From assembly GCF_020921035.1 (NCBI RefSeq), contig NC_063155.1, forward strand, positions 10,339,001 to 10,403,000: a DNA stretch of 64,000 bases, written 5' to 3'. A program made the translations under genes and the position numbers. Source of the stretch: Rhodamnia argentea (taxonomy: Eukaryota > Streptophyta > Magnoliopsida > Myrtales > Myrtaceae). Below are positions 37,107-48,071 of this stretch, piece by piece. The stretch's first letter is position 1, and each line of letters begins with the position of its first letter. The notes under the pieces are model-generated. The model made no database searches and had not been told where the DNA came from. It was given only the letters and a program-made list of their open reading frames with translations.

Positions 37107-38660
37107 TTAGCTCCTTTTCTTGACCACAACCTTCAGCCCCCCCGCCATATGGGCAGTCAGCAGAGGCACGAAGACGGGCCGGTTCTCGAGAACCGGCCTG
37201 ATCTCGAACCTCCTCAAGGTCGACGCCACTACGTACTTCATCTGGATGAAGGCCATCTCCTTCCCAAGGCACACCCTCGGCCCGGCCTGAAATACCGGGT
37301 ACTTGTACGGACTCACCCCCCTCAACTCCCCCTCGGCGCCGCCTTCCACCCCCGGTCCAACCAGCCACCGGTCCGGTTTGAACTCGAGCCGATCCTTCCC
37401 CCACAGCTCCTCCATCCTCCCCATCCCGTAGGGGAAGTACGTCACTCTGTCGCCCTTCCTCACTGGGGTCCCGTCCGGCAACACGTCATCCGCCGCGGCG
37501 TGTTTCGAGTCCCACGCAACGGGCGGGTACAGCCGCATCGATTCACAGAGGCATGCCTTAAGGAACCTCATCTCCTTCAACGCTTCGAAGTCCAAGCACT
37601 TGTTATTGCTCCGGTCAAGAATTGTGTCAACTTCGCTCATGATCGCTTGCTCGGCATTAGAGTTCTGAGCGAGCAGCCAGAAGAGCCAGGTCATCGCTGC
37701 TGATGTGGTGTCTCTTCCGGCCATCACGAAGCTTATTACCATGTCCCTTACCATCTCCTCACTGTGCCCGGCCGCGAGAAACCTCGACAAGAGGTCGCCG
37801 TCGTATTTTATATGCTGATCATCGTTATCCTGTAGCAGCTTCTTCTTCCTGGTCCGGATTATATCGAGTATATCCCCATGCACGAGCTTGACAGCTTCGG
37901 CTAGCTTCTTTTCGGACCCAATGTTCAACGCCCTCTTGATCTTCCAAACTAGGTAAACTGGGGAGGTGGCCCTCATTGCACATATCCTCGACGCGTCATC
38001 GAAGGCAGTCACCAGAGGAGGCAACGGGCGCGAGAGGTCGAGGCAATCCGGGTCGGTGCCTAAAGAAACTTGACACACAGTGTCGAAAGCGAACCTCCTG
38101 AGCAACTCTTGAAGGTCCAGGGTCCGATCAGTATCGGCATAGTCTTCGAGAAGCGGCAAGAGCCGGCTCTCAACTTCGGCTTTGAGCGTCCGTACGACGA
38201 AGTCCCTCAGTGTATTGGTGGTGAACTCGTGGCAGGCGAGCTTGCGCTGGGCGGTCCAGAGAGGGCCATCGACGTTGAAGATGCCGCAGCCGAGGAAATC
38301 GCCGAGAATGCTGGTGAAGGGGACACCCTTGGGGTAGTTGTGGAAGTTGGCCTTGAGGACGTGCTCGACGTTGCCAGGGTTGGCAGTGACGACGGTACGG
38401 CAGGCGCCGAGGCGGCGAATGACAATGGTGTGGGTAGGGGATTGGGAGAGGAGGTCGGTGTACCAGTCGAGAAGGCGGGAACGGTTGCGGTAGAAGGAGA
38501 GGAGACATCCTATGATGGGATGAGAAGGAGGGCAATGGGTGATATGACGAGCAGAGGTGGATGGTGTTCTCTTGCTGATGTTCTGTTGAGCGAGGGAGAG
38601 GAAGACATAGAAGAAGAAGAAGAAGAATAGAGAAAGCCCTAGAAACAGGAAAACAGACAT
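37107..38660 (-). CDS. Cytochrome P450 of the CYP94 family, copy 2 (CYP94B3-like)
   Basis: A 517-residue intronless P450, nearly identical to the copy at 28,406; two extra residues lie in the Phe-rich membrane anchor. The same motifs are present: AGRDTT in the I-helix, ESMR as ExxR, PDRW and FQAGPRVCLG with Cys464 as heme ligand. All diagnostic residues are intact and the frame is uninterrupted, so both copies are probably active. Differences from copy 1 are scattered single residues (for example near residues 125-145 and 185-195), without a cluster in the heme or I-helix regions. The predicted role is ER-bound omega-hydroxylation of jasmonoyl-isoleucine or fatty acids. The promoter, start and 3' flank are duplicated too, so it may share regulation with copy 1, except that its upstream flank is rebuilt by transposons beyond about 39.5 kb. 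Confidence 0.93.
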   Translation of the reverse strand: MSVFLFLGLSLFFFFFFYVFLSLAQQNISKRTPSTSARHITHCPPSHPIIGCLLSFYRNRSRLLDWYTDLLSQSPTHTIVIRRLGACRTVVTANPGNVEHVLKANFHNYPKGVPFTSILGDFLGCGIFNVDGPLWTAQRKLACHEFTTNTLRDFVVRTLKAEVESRLLPLLEDYADTDRTLDLQELLRRFAFDTVCQVSLGTDPDCLDLSRPLPPLVTAFDDASRICAMRATSPVYLVWKIKRALNIGSEKKLAEAVKLVHGDILDIIRTRKKKLLQDNDDQHIKYDGDLLSRFLAAGHSEEMVRDMVISFVMAGRDTTSAAMTWLFWLLAQNSNAEQAIMSEVDTILDRSNNKCLDFEALKEMRFLKACLCESMRLYPPVAWDSKHAAADDVLPDGTPVRKGDRVTYFPYGMGRMEELWGKDRLEFKPDRWLVGPGVEGGAEGELRGVSPYKYPVFQAGPRVCLGKEMAFIQMKYVVASTLRRFEIRPVLENRPVFVPLLTAHMAGGLKVVVKKRS

Positions 38661-38719
38661 GATGATGAAGAAATGTACAGTGAGGTCTGGTGAGGAAGAA
38701 GCTAAGACCGGTCCTTATG

Positions 38720-38727
38720 TTTATATA
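38720..38727 (-). promoter_or_regulatory. TATA box of CYP94 copy 2
   Basis: TATATAAA on the minus strand about 60 bases before the ATG, in the same 'gtccttatgtttatata' context as copy 1. A run of 'ggagat' hexamers (about 38,750-38,800) lies just upstream and is absent from copy 1. Confidence 0.65.
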
Positions 38728-39520
38728 GGGTTAGAGGTCGAGGGATGCAATGGAGATGGAGATGGAGATGGAGTTGGATATGGACTTGGAGATGGAGATG
38801 TATGTATGTCTTCTAGAGAGAGAGAGAGAAAGAGTTGAATGGCAGAAGAGTGAGAAAGTGATGATACTAAAAATTCCAAGAACGTCTGGAATAATTGTGG
38901 GTGGGGTTATTGCTTCGACGGCGACGTCTGACATGGACCGGCATCCGCGTACAAAGCGGGCCACAGAGCACACGACGGAGGACTTTTGAACAGCACATGC
39001 CATCTTTCTTTGGAAGACGAAATCAATTTGAAGTTCCACATGGTTCTCGTCTCGAGTTGTGCTTTCGCGGCGGGCTTTAGTGCAGCTCCCAAATCACAAA
39101 CTTTTTTTTTTTTCATAACCAAAAATTTCAAACCGATACATGTATTACATGACAAATTTATCTCAAACTGTTACTCTTATGAAGATTTACTCTTCGTTAA
39201 CTTTTGTTAAATTGATTTAATATCCTGAAAAACCCTAAATCAATATATTTGTGACAAACAAAGGCTAAAAATCTCAAATGGGTACATCCGTCAATTATCA
39301 CATGTCATCTAACTCAACAATTTAATGATAAATTTTAACGAAAATTAACGGAGAGTAAATTTATAATAAATGTACCAGTTTAGAGTAAATTTGTCACGGA
39401 TTTATCAATTTAGGATTTTTGATGATCAAAAAAATAATTTATGATAAATTTATTATAAGTGTACTAGTTTGAGATTTTTTGTGGTATTAATTCTTAAAAT
39501 AATTAGTGTGTGAAATGTGA

Positions 39521-39522
<2 letters not shown>

Positions 39523-39557
<35 letters not shown>
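39523..39557. repeat. (AT)n microsatellite
   Basis: An uninterrupted AT dinucleotide run of about 35 bases, within copy B. Confidence 0.95.
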
Positions 39558-39561
<4 letters not shown>

Positions 39562-39778
39562 CAAGCAGCCGAGATACATGTGTATACCCAAAAAAAAAAA
39601 AAAAATTCATATAACCATGAATATCAAATCTTAATTAGGGTGAGTTTGTTTTATTGAGAAAAACTTTTGAGAGAACATTTTCTAGACTTCCCGATGTTTG
39701 GTCGGGTGAATTTGGTTTTTTATTAGAATAATAATAGGATTTGTGATATCTTATACGGTGTTTGGCAAATGTCCCGAC

Positions 39779-41116
39779 TAGAGGCGTCAAATGGGTGGGT
39801 CGGGTTTGGGTCGGGTCGAATATGGTCCGACCCATATTGACCCGTCTAACCCATTTTGACATATATTCAATAACTCATACCCAACCCGACCCATAGCCGA
39901 CTCATACCCAACTTGACCCATTTTGACCCATATTACTAAATCGTACTAATATTCTAATAAAATTTATATATCATATTCAACCTATTTTAAGCTCTTCACA
40001 TGTATATGTTACTAGATAAAAACTTCATATCAAATAAAAAATAAAATAAAATAAAATAAAATAATAAATAATTAGTAAATAAAATAAAAATAATATTGCT
40101 AAAATACTTTTATGCAATAAAAAATCAAGTGAAAAATTTTCCTATTTTTTAATTTTTAAATATTTTGTAATCAATTGAAATTTTTTCCTTTTTTAAATTT
40201 TTTAAATTTTTTCAAATTGTTTTATTTTTTTAAAATATTTTCAATAAAGTGAAATTTTTTACCTTTTTAATTTTTTTCTGATTTCCCTTCTTCTCCACCT
40301 TCCATCCCACACGTTATCATCATCGTTGTTGGGAAAGAAAAAGCGAGATTCGGTCTTAGATCTCCTCCAGGCTCCGGCCTTCCTTTTTTATTCTCCATTC
40401 GGATCATCGGACTTTGAACCATCTTCACGGCTTCCACCACCGGATTCTCCCTCGTGATCACCTCACGGCCGGCCACCTTGTAGTCGTAGTTGCTGTGGTG
40501 CCGATCAAAGTACCGGTGCTCCGAGCGGAAGAGTTCTCTGCACCGGCATCGGAATCCGATGAGGCCTACCTTCCTCCGGCATCCAGAGCACCGATTCACT
40601 TCTTGCCTGGGGTTTGCCTAGCCGTCTCTCTTCTGCTCATCCCCGTCGCAACCCGTGAATCTTCTTGGCAAAGAACTTGAGATCCAAGGTGCCGACGACG
40701 AGGAGGACGAGAAAGTGGTGGGGGCGGAGGAGGTATCGGCGGTGGAGTACGATCGGCGGCGCGGGTGATCGGCGACACACGGCGGCGGGTAGGGAGCATG
40801 GCGGCAACGAAGGGATGGAGGTATAACACACGGCCCATTTACGGTGGGGGTGGAGGGTCGACTTATAAAAATATAAAAATAATAACTAAGCCTTTTAAGT
40901 ACTCGCCCATTTGCAACTTGTGGGTAGAGTCCAAAATGGGTCCAAAATGGGTTAGAAATGGGTTTCACATGTGACCCATTTTTGACCCATTTAATTTCAC
41001 TTCTATCTTTTCAACCTATTTTTTAGTAGGTCTCTAAATGTTAATGACCCATATAAAACCCATTTTATACAAAATATGGGTCGGATATGGGGTTATGACC
41101 CATATTGACGACTCTA
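39779..41116. mobile_element. hAT-type element carrying a captured gene fragment
   Basis: A 1,338-base element. The left end reads TAGAGGCGTCAAATGGGT and the right end, on the other strand, TAGAGTCGTCAATATGGGT, an inverted repeat. It is flanked by gtcccgac (39,771-39,778) and gtcttgac (41,117-41,124), an aged 8-base target duplication. The related flank copy C has the uninterrupted site gtcttcac at 46,391-46,398. Many GACCCAT/ATGGGTC words lie near both ends, as expected for transposase-binding subterminal repeats. It has no transposase frame. The interior (40,260-40,840) is GC-richer and contains an AN1 zinc-finger fragment of a host gene. Confidence 0.85.
40414..40599 (-). pseudogene. AN1 zinc-finger fragment of a stress-associated protein (SAP) gene
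   Basis: About 62 codons on the minus strand read VNRCSGCRRKVGLIGFRCRC, then an HRYFDRHHSNYDYK-like piece and AGREVITRENPVVEAVK. This is the C-terminal AN1 finger of plant A20/AN1 stress-associated proteins. Of the eight zinc ligands, the CSGC and CRC cysteines and both histidines remain. The cysteine expected after 'ELF' is Arg, and the one expected after 'RHH' is Ser, so the finger is unlikely to fold. There is no A20 domain and no start codon, and a stop lies shortly upstream in frame. The fragment sits entirely inside the hAT element and was probably captured and carried here. The frame runs on downstream without homology. Confidence 0.8.
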
Positions 41117-41447
41117 GTCTTGACATAACACATATATAACACAAATTCTTATCCCTCCTCCTCAATCTTTGTGCCATTATTGTTACCAACCCGACGTCAC
41201 CGTTGCCTGACACCACCACCCGTCAAGCCCCCGTCAACATTGCCTCGGCTTGCCGTGCCATTGTCGGTCGGCGTCGTCGTCTCCCACCGATCATCGTCCC
41301 ATGGTGCCTAGTGGGTTGCCCATCTGTCTCGTCTCGATGCTCGATATCGCGACCCTTGCGGCCCGAGCCTGGCTATAGCCTCAAATGGCGTCCTCGACCT
41401 TGGGCGACACCAAATGTCTTGTCAACCTCCTATTATGCACTTCGGGA

Positions 41448-44400
41448 TAGACGTGGTCGGTTCCGGTTTAGGAATCGGCGGTTCCGGTTCCACGAAAAGT
41501 TGGAACCGGAACCGGCCCTTGAAAATACCGGTTCCGGGCCGGTTCCCATTCCGGTTCGGAACCGATGGTTCCAAGCCGATTCCTTACGATTCTGTTTTTT
41601 AATTTTAAATTTTAAAATAATAAATAATAAAATAAACATAATAAATTATAAATTATAAAATATAATCAAATTGTATATTATAATAAAATGTTGAAAAAAA
41701 AAGAGAAAGGAGGAATGGGTTTGAACTCAATGAATTATCATTAAGCGCCTACATATCTTCTTGGAGATAGAAAAATCAAAACTCATGTAGTTCTTTTACC
41801 TTTGATAACCCCAACTTACCTCATCGTCAATCGTCGCTACCCGTTGTGGTACCCGTGGCGGTGGTATCTCAATAATCCTCGCTAAAAAATTCGTGCTTTC
41901 GATCCAGCTCTTAGTGTCGAAATTTTGCCTTCGTCCAATCGTTGACATAAACTTGACCTTCCATAGGCTACGGGCTTAATCTTGAACGGCGAGAGTCCAA
42001 AACTAATCCTCTAGCGCTAAATGTTTGTTTAACTACAACTGTTGAAGAATGAGTTGCTAATATCTGGCGAGTGATGAGGGTGAAAATTAGGTAATCGATT
42101 TGGTGACTCTTCCATCACTTTAGGATTTGGAAATTTGTACTATGTTCTACATCACGAAACTCAAATTGAGTAGTTAAATATTTTTTTAATTTAGAAATAC
42201 TACATGTTGCCCCCCTTTTTTTTTATTTTTTTTGTGCATACTCTTGAGCATATTGTACCCTCTACTAAGTGAACCACTAGGTTCGCTATGTAAGACAATA
42301 GATTGTAAAGATCCGGAATCACTTAAACCATATCTACTACAAAATTCTCCATATAATACTACTATAGATTCTTTAACATCTTCTTGTATATTTGAAATAT
42401 CTATTGAATTTTTCAAATGTAAACAATCATGATAATACACTTTCAAATAATCTAGTAAACCGTCTAATTTAATACATGGATAAAAAACAATACCAACTAA
42501 ATAGACAAGAAGAATTTGGAAATAATAATGCAATCATTTTTCTCGCATTACTAAAATAGTCCGAGCTAATTCAGTAATATTTTCATATTCACTAAAAACA
42601 CTATCAATATTAACACACTCTATTAAAAATAAATGCGTAGTAGGATAATAAATACCAGATAAAGTATTAGTAGCATCAATAAAAATTTTCAAAAAATCTA
42701 AATTTTTTTTTGCAAACGTCCCAATGTTGTGGAAGTAAAGTAATTTCGGGAATATTTTGTAAAATAAACATACATAATAAATCTTTGTAATCAAAAGTTT
42801 GACGAAACAACTCGTAGGTAGAATTTCAACCAGTCGGAATATCTTTTGAAAATCTTTTTGCCATTCTCTCATGTTGTTTACAAAATTTTTCCCATGCTTT
42901 CATAAAATGGGCATGACTCCATAAAAATTTAATTGCACCATTTATTGGGGCGAGAGAAGTGTCAAGAGTTCGTAAACCATCTTGTACACATAAATTTAAA
43001 ACATGGCAAGCACATCTAATGTGAAAAAAGTATCCGCCAAAAGTGGGTTTGCAAATATTTTCTAATTTGGGAATGGAAGCGGTATTTGCGGTGGCATTAT
43101 CAAAACCAATTGAAAATACTTTATTTACCAAATTATATTATTCTAAAACTTGCCTAATTATTCTATAAATATTATGAGCCGAATGTTTTTCATCAAAAAC
43201 TCGAAATGCAATAAGTCTTTTTTTAATGGTCCAATCGTCACTTATCTAATGACACGTGACACCCATATAAGAATGAATTTGCCAAGGATCACTCCAAATA
43301 TTGCTACCTATATGTACACGTCCATTGAATTCCGTAAAAAATTTTGCTAAAGATTTTTTTTCCTTTTTTATAAAGATGAAAAAGTTTGCATTTAAGAGTA
43401 CTTTTTGGAATAGTTGGTGCTTGCGGAACCAACGCGGTATTTATCAAATATTTCAAATTAAAATTTTCACCAGTAGTAAATTGAGCATGATCAAGGCCAA
43501 CATATTCAGCTAATGTTTATTTATAAAGTATATCAGTGTAACGGAATAAAGGATGATGATTAGAATTGGCGTAAACGGAAATTTGTTGTTGCGTATTGTT
43601 GATCCCCGCTTGTGTTGGATGTTTTTTTGTAAGATGCCGACGAAATGTTCCGTAGCCGTCTCCTTTCGTAAATTTATATGTTTGCGAACAATATTTACAA
43701 TTTATATTATACTTACCTTCGCCTTCATCACATACCTTGTCGAAGTGTAGCCACAAGTTGAATGTACTCTCTCGGCCATTCCGTTCCGGCTCATTTGCCG
43801 TTGACGTTTCTTCGACACTAATAGGAGGATGAAGGTTTTCTTGTGTTGGGATGTGCTCGACGTTCGGAATCGGGACAATGTTGATATTATCGTCATTGTC
43901 TTCCCAACATGCATACTCACGAGGATCATATTCAAGAATGGGATACTCGGAATCTCCTATAGTCATCTTGCTATTTCCATCATTTCTGCTTCCACTTGCC
44001 ATTTTTTGAGAGAATTGATCGGAAATCCGATTGAGAAAATTGAGACAGGATTGAAAGAATTGAGCAAATTGAGAGAATTTGAGAGAATTGAGACGAGATT
44101 AAGAGAATTGAGAGAATTTGAGAGAGTTTGAGAGAATTATTGAGAAGATTTGTGAGAAAACATGAAAGGGGGAGGATAAGTATTTATAGACAAGAATTAA
44201 AAACAAATTAAATTTTTTTTAATAAAAAACCAACGACCAAATTGGTCGTTGCACATGCAACGACTCTTACGGGCGGGCAGGCCCGGCGGGGCGGGGTGCG
44301 GGGGGACCGTGGGGGGCAAAGAGCCCAACCGCTCTTTGCCCCACCGGGCCTTTTTTTTTTTTTAATTAAACGGGTTGGAACCGACCCGGAACCGGCGGTT

Positions 44401-44507
44401 CCGGGTCGATTCCCACAATTATGGAACCGTGGGCCCGGTCAATAGGTCGGTTTCGGGCTCGGTCAACGGGCCGGTTTCGGGCCCCGGTTCCAATTTAGCC
44501 ATATCTA
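41448..44507 (-). mobile_element. hAT DNA transposon with decayed BED-finger transposase
   Basis: A 3,060-base element. The left end reads TAGACGTGGTCGGTTCCGGT and the right end, reversed, TAGATATGGCTAAATTGGAA. Both ends are rich in GGTTCCGG/CCGGAACC words. It is flanked by cttcggga (41,440-41,447) and ctccaaga (44,508-44,515), an aged 8-base target duplication. The unoccupied site in copy C is ctccagga at 46,948-46,955. It carries remains of a transposase on the minus strand and is no longer autonomous. Confidence 0.88.
41830..44002 (-). pseudogene. hAT transposase (RICESLEEPER/zf-BED type), broken
   Basis: The N-terminal part (44,002-43,517) is an open frame of 161 codons with a BED zinc finger (INCKYCSQ as C-x2-C, RRHLTKKH as H-x4-H). 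Downstream pieces in different frames follow the family order. FSIGFDNATANTASI and HIRCACHVLNLCVQDGL (43,131-42,826) belong to the catalytic RNase H-like region. YYHDCLHLKNSIDISN and LYGEFCSRYGL (42,533-42,186) belong to the hAT-like fold. Remnants of the C-terminal dimerisation region (LDSRRSRLSP, VNDWTKAKFR) lie at about 42,050-41,900. Several frameshifts and stop codons separate these pieces, so no active transposase can be made from it. All domains of a full-length gene remain, which indicates decay in place rather than an internal deletion. Confidence 0.85.
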
Positions 44508-46055
44508 CTCCAAGACCTCCACCAACCCGTTCAATCATCACAACAAGCCAGCGGCGGCGATAAACATGACGAGGGAAACCCTAGAGGGGCGAATCACGTT
44601 GAGCAGATTGGGCTTGATGAAGCTCACAAACACGTAATACTTTTATTGATGAATCAAAGCAGAAGATGAAATGCGTTGCTTGATTTCTTCAATTCCCACG
44701 AGGACAGTGTGCAACCTAGTGAAAAGGCTTTTGCTAGCCCGACCATCCACTGTCATTTGATAGTGGACGGTCAAATACTAGCTACAAGTTTGTGGTTGGA
44801 AAATAAAAAAAAGAAAAAAAGCAATTGTGATTAATTTGTATGGTAAGCATATCACGATCATAATGGTGTGACTATCAGCTTATCTTTTTCTTGTGAAAAA
44901 TTTTTTTCCTTATAGGTGATATGTACAACAAGTGTAAGTTGTGAATGAGATGGAACGATGAATGAAAGCTCTACAATCACACCATATTTGGGGCAAAAGT
45001 GGACATGTCAATTGGGAAGGTCCGGTTGGCCGATGGTGACAATTAGTAGCAGTCGGGGACAACAACAATCGCACAGTAGTCATGGGCGATGGCAATCAAC
45101 TATGGTGGTGGAGGTCTTCACGTGATGGCCATCATATGTCACGGATATGACTATTCATCTTTATTCCATCTCCCACATGAGAATTTTTAATTCGGATTAT
45201 ATCTCTATCTTATCCGGCTTTGTCATGCTTTTGTCGGGGAAAAGGTTTCTCCTTTCTAAGAAGAGAAAAATATATTCATTAGTTAGGTTTGTCATTATTT
45301 CATACGAGACAGATATCAAATAACTTCAATAAAAGTTTAAGAGTTTCAAGAAAGATAGATCTCTCTCTCTCTCTCTCTCATCCTCACTAACTTCCCGATG
45401 TCATTTTACTCGATATTCTCTATATCAACAATTGTGGTATAATCTATATAATTTTCTTTGCATGGTTTAACAGCATTATATAATATATAAAACTTACTTT
45501 CGGCAACAAAATTGAAACCGTGGAAACTCTTTGATTGATAACGGTGCAACCATGGCCATACGTTTCATTTCATGGAAGGTGGGCCGCTCGGTTGGAGAAA
45601 TAGCCGTGACACACTTTTCGCACAATTAATATTCACATGGTTCTCAAGACATGCTTTGGTGGAATTGTAAGAACGCTGAATTGATCGCAAGACATGTTTT
45701 GCGGTAGGCGAGTACAATCCCAAATCAACCCCGCGTGCCCCTTTACGTAAAAGATATGAGGAAAAAAGGATGAAAGATGGGGCCAAAAAGATTTCTTGCA
45801 GCCGGACAAAAACACAAGGAAAAGATTTGAGGCCCCATTCCCCAAACATCCACAAAAAAAAAAAAAACACAATCGATTCGTGTGAAATGTGACCACATGT
45901 GCATAATCACATGTATGTGTGTAGATAATGTGGCTGCGCGGAGATGTTGCATATGTGCACTTCTAGCAAAAATTATTTTAACTGCGTGACAAGTGCCGAT
46001 GTCAAATCTCAATTGGGGTGTTCGTTTTTGAAAAATTGCCCGGAAAATTTTCTAA

Positions 46056-46302
46056 GGGAAATGTACAGTGTAGATAACTTGTGAACGGCGTTCACTTGAG
46101 ATGCCATAACTTTCAAAACGTTCACTTAAGTGTCATAATTTTTAAAAATCGTTCACTTAAGTGCTACAGTAACTTTTCCAACGTGTCGATGTCAAATCTC
46201 AATTCCGAGTGGGGTGAGTTTCGTTTTTTGTTGATTTTTAAAATATTAAGTGACGTTTTGAAAGTTATGGTGAACAATTATGGCTTCTAGTGTACTTTTC
46301 CC
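46056..46302. mobile_element. Small terminal-inverted-repeat element (MITE)
   Basis: A 247-base insertion starting GGGAAATGTACAGTG and ending, reversed, GGGAAAAGTACACTAG. The inverted similarity extends inward to CATAACTTTCAAAACGT on both sides. Flanks are ttttctaa (46,048-46,055) and ttttctag (46,303-46,310). The matching unoccupied site ttttctag is in copy B at 39,678-39,685. The 8-9-base target duplication and long inverted repeats fit a Mutator- or hAT-related MITE. Confidence 0.75.
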
Positions 46303-46566
46303 TTTTCTAGACTTTCCGATGTTTATTTTGTTTTGGGGTCGGTTAGAATAATAATGAAATTTGTGATATCTTATATAGGGTTTGGTAAATGTCTTCACAT
46401 AACACGGATATATCACAGATTCTTCTCTCGCTTCCTCTCTATTTTTGTGTCCTTGTCATCAAACCGACGTCACCGTTGCCTTATGAGCACCACCTATCAA
46501 GCCGCTGTTGACATTGCCTCACCTTGTCGTGCCTTTGCCATTTGTCGTTGTGTCTCCCTAGTCGTT

Positions 46567-46914
46567 AGGGGTGAGTGGTTTCAAATTCCGTGCAGATTCC
46601 ACATAGAACTTGGAACCTACTTGTCAAAATAAGTTCTTCATTTTTTGAATTTCTAACCTATCATGCATACCTTGAAACCTAGGACCTATCCTGTCACGGG
46701 TTCTAGAGTCTATACATGTTCCACATATATTCTTAATTGAACTATTTGCTATTACAATCCACTAACCCTAACTTTAACTCATATTTAGATACATGAATAA
46801 ATATGAAACATTAACAAAGTAAAAATCCCAATAATAAATATCGTCAAAAACAAAAGCTCCTTGAAACCCGAAACTTGCTAGTCAGACAGGTTCTCATCGG
46901 TCCGGTTCCAAGTT
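46567..46914. mobile_element. Possible hAT-derived non-autonomous insertion in copy C
   Basis: Between two stretches that match copy B lies unrelated sequence starting TAGGGGTGAGTGGTTTCAA and ending near 'ggtccggttccaagtt'. The TAG start and GGTTCC words resemble hAT ends, but a clean right terminus and target duplication were not found, and part of copy B is missing here. Confidence 0.35.
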
Positions 46915-47691
46915 ACACCAAATGTTCTCCGAACGTCCCGTTGTGTACTCCAGGACCTGTACTAGCCCATTCAAGCATCATCACAAGCCATTATCGTTGG
47001 TGGTAAACATGATGAGGGAAACCCTAGATTGGCGAATCATGTTGAGCAACTTGGGTTCGACGAAGCTCACGAACGTGTAATACTTTTATTGTTGAATCAA
47101 AGCAAAAGATGAAATGCATTGCTTGATTTCTTCTATCCTCATAAGGACAATGCATGATTGAGTGAGATACTCCAAAAAAATGGGAACTTTTTCCTTATAG
47201 CTGATATGTATGGGACACTTTAGTTGTGAATGAAAAGGGAAGATGACTGAAAATCGTACACTCACACCATATTTTGGGAGAAAGTGGACATGTTGATCGG
47301 GAATGTCCGGTTGGCCGACGGTAACGATCAATGGTGGTCACGTGCGACGATAATCAACTATTGCGGCTGTGGTCCTTGAGTGGTGGCCATCGTATATATC
47401 TCTCTCATATCTGATCTTATTTTATCTTTATCGGGAAAAATGTCTCTCCTTTATAAGAAGAGACATTTACATTTATTGGGGACACAAAAGTTAAAGCTTA
47501 AAAAAAGACATTTTCTCTCTCATCCTCACTCACTTCCTAATGCCATATTCTCTGTTTCCTATTTGATAAATCAACAACTCATGTTCTATTTATTGTGAAA
47601 TAACACTTCTAAAAGATGTGATTTCCCTATTAAAACTTTATTTTTATGGTGTTGAAAAATACAAAATGTGTTTTACCAAATACCAAAGTGA

Positions 47692-48071
47692 TGTTGGGAT
47701 GTGGTTCATATTCTCTTGCGATAGGAAAGCACGTGGATCTTGCTTCACGCCGAGTGGGTGGTAGTCCGGGGGAGCCGCCTCGGTGAGGGTCTCAAGGGGG
47801 AAGCGCCCCTTGGACATCGGGAGGATTTTTACGATTTAAGTCCGCAATTTTTCATTAGTAGTTTGGGCTTGGGCTCATGAATAGCTATTGCTATATACAC
47901 TATTTTTCGCATGTAATTAAATAATGTAACGAGAAGTGCAAGGTGCTAATTATAGTGGAATATTTGCTAGACGTAGCCTTGGTTTAAGGGTGAATTAGGA
48001 TAAAATCTCGTGTCTTAATTTTTTCTTTCTCGTTCGTTTTACATTATTGTGATTGTGCACCGATCTTAACA
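47692..48071 (+). repeat. 5' LTR of the Copia fossil
   Basis: Begins TGTTGGGATGTGG and ends CTTAACA, two bases before the primer-binding site. Pairs with the copy at 52,170-52,550. Confidence 0.9.

Larger units (their letters stand above)
39035..45455. repeat. CYP94 upstream flank, copy B, split by two hAT elements
   Basis: Pieces 39,035-39,778, 41,117-41,447 and 44,508-45,455 line up in order with copy C at 45,540-47,610. Landmarks are 'ttagaataataatagga' with 'ttgtgatatcttata', 'cgacgtcaccgttgcct', 'gatgagggaaaccctaga' or 'gacgagggaaaccctaga', 'cgtaatacttttattg', and 'ggtccggttggccga' against 'tgtccggttggccga'. The gaps are exactly the two hAT elements. No host gene is visible in it. Confidence 0.8.
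45540..47610. repeat. CYP94 upstream flank, copy C (no P450 attached)
   Basis: Its left part (about 45,610-45,930) matches copy A (30,130-30,450). Its middle and right parts match copy B in order. It has empty sites for both hAT elements of copy B (46,391-46,398 and 46,948-46,955) and carries its own small insertion at 46,056-46,302. No P450 sequence lies next to it, so either only the flank was copied or the gene was lost. Confidence 0.8.
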
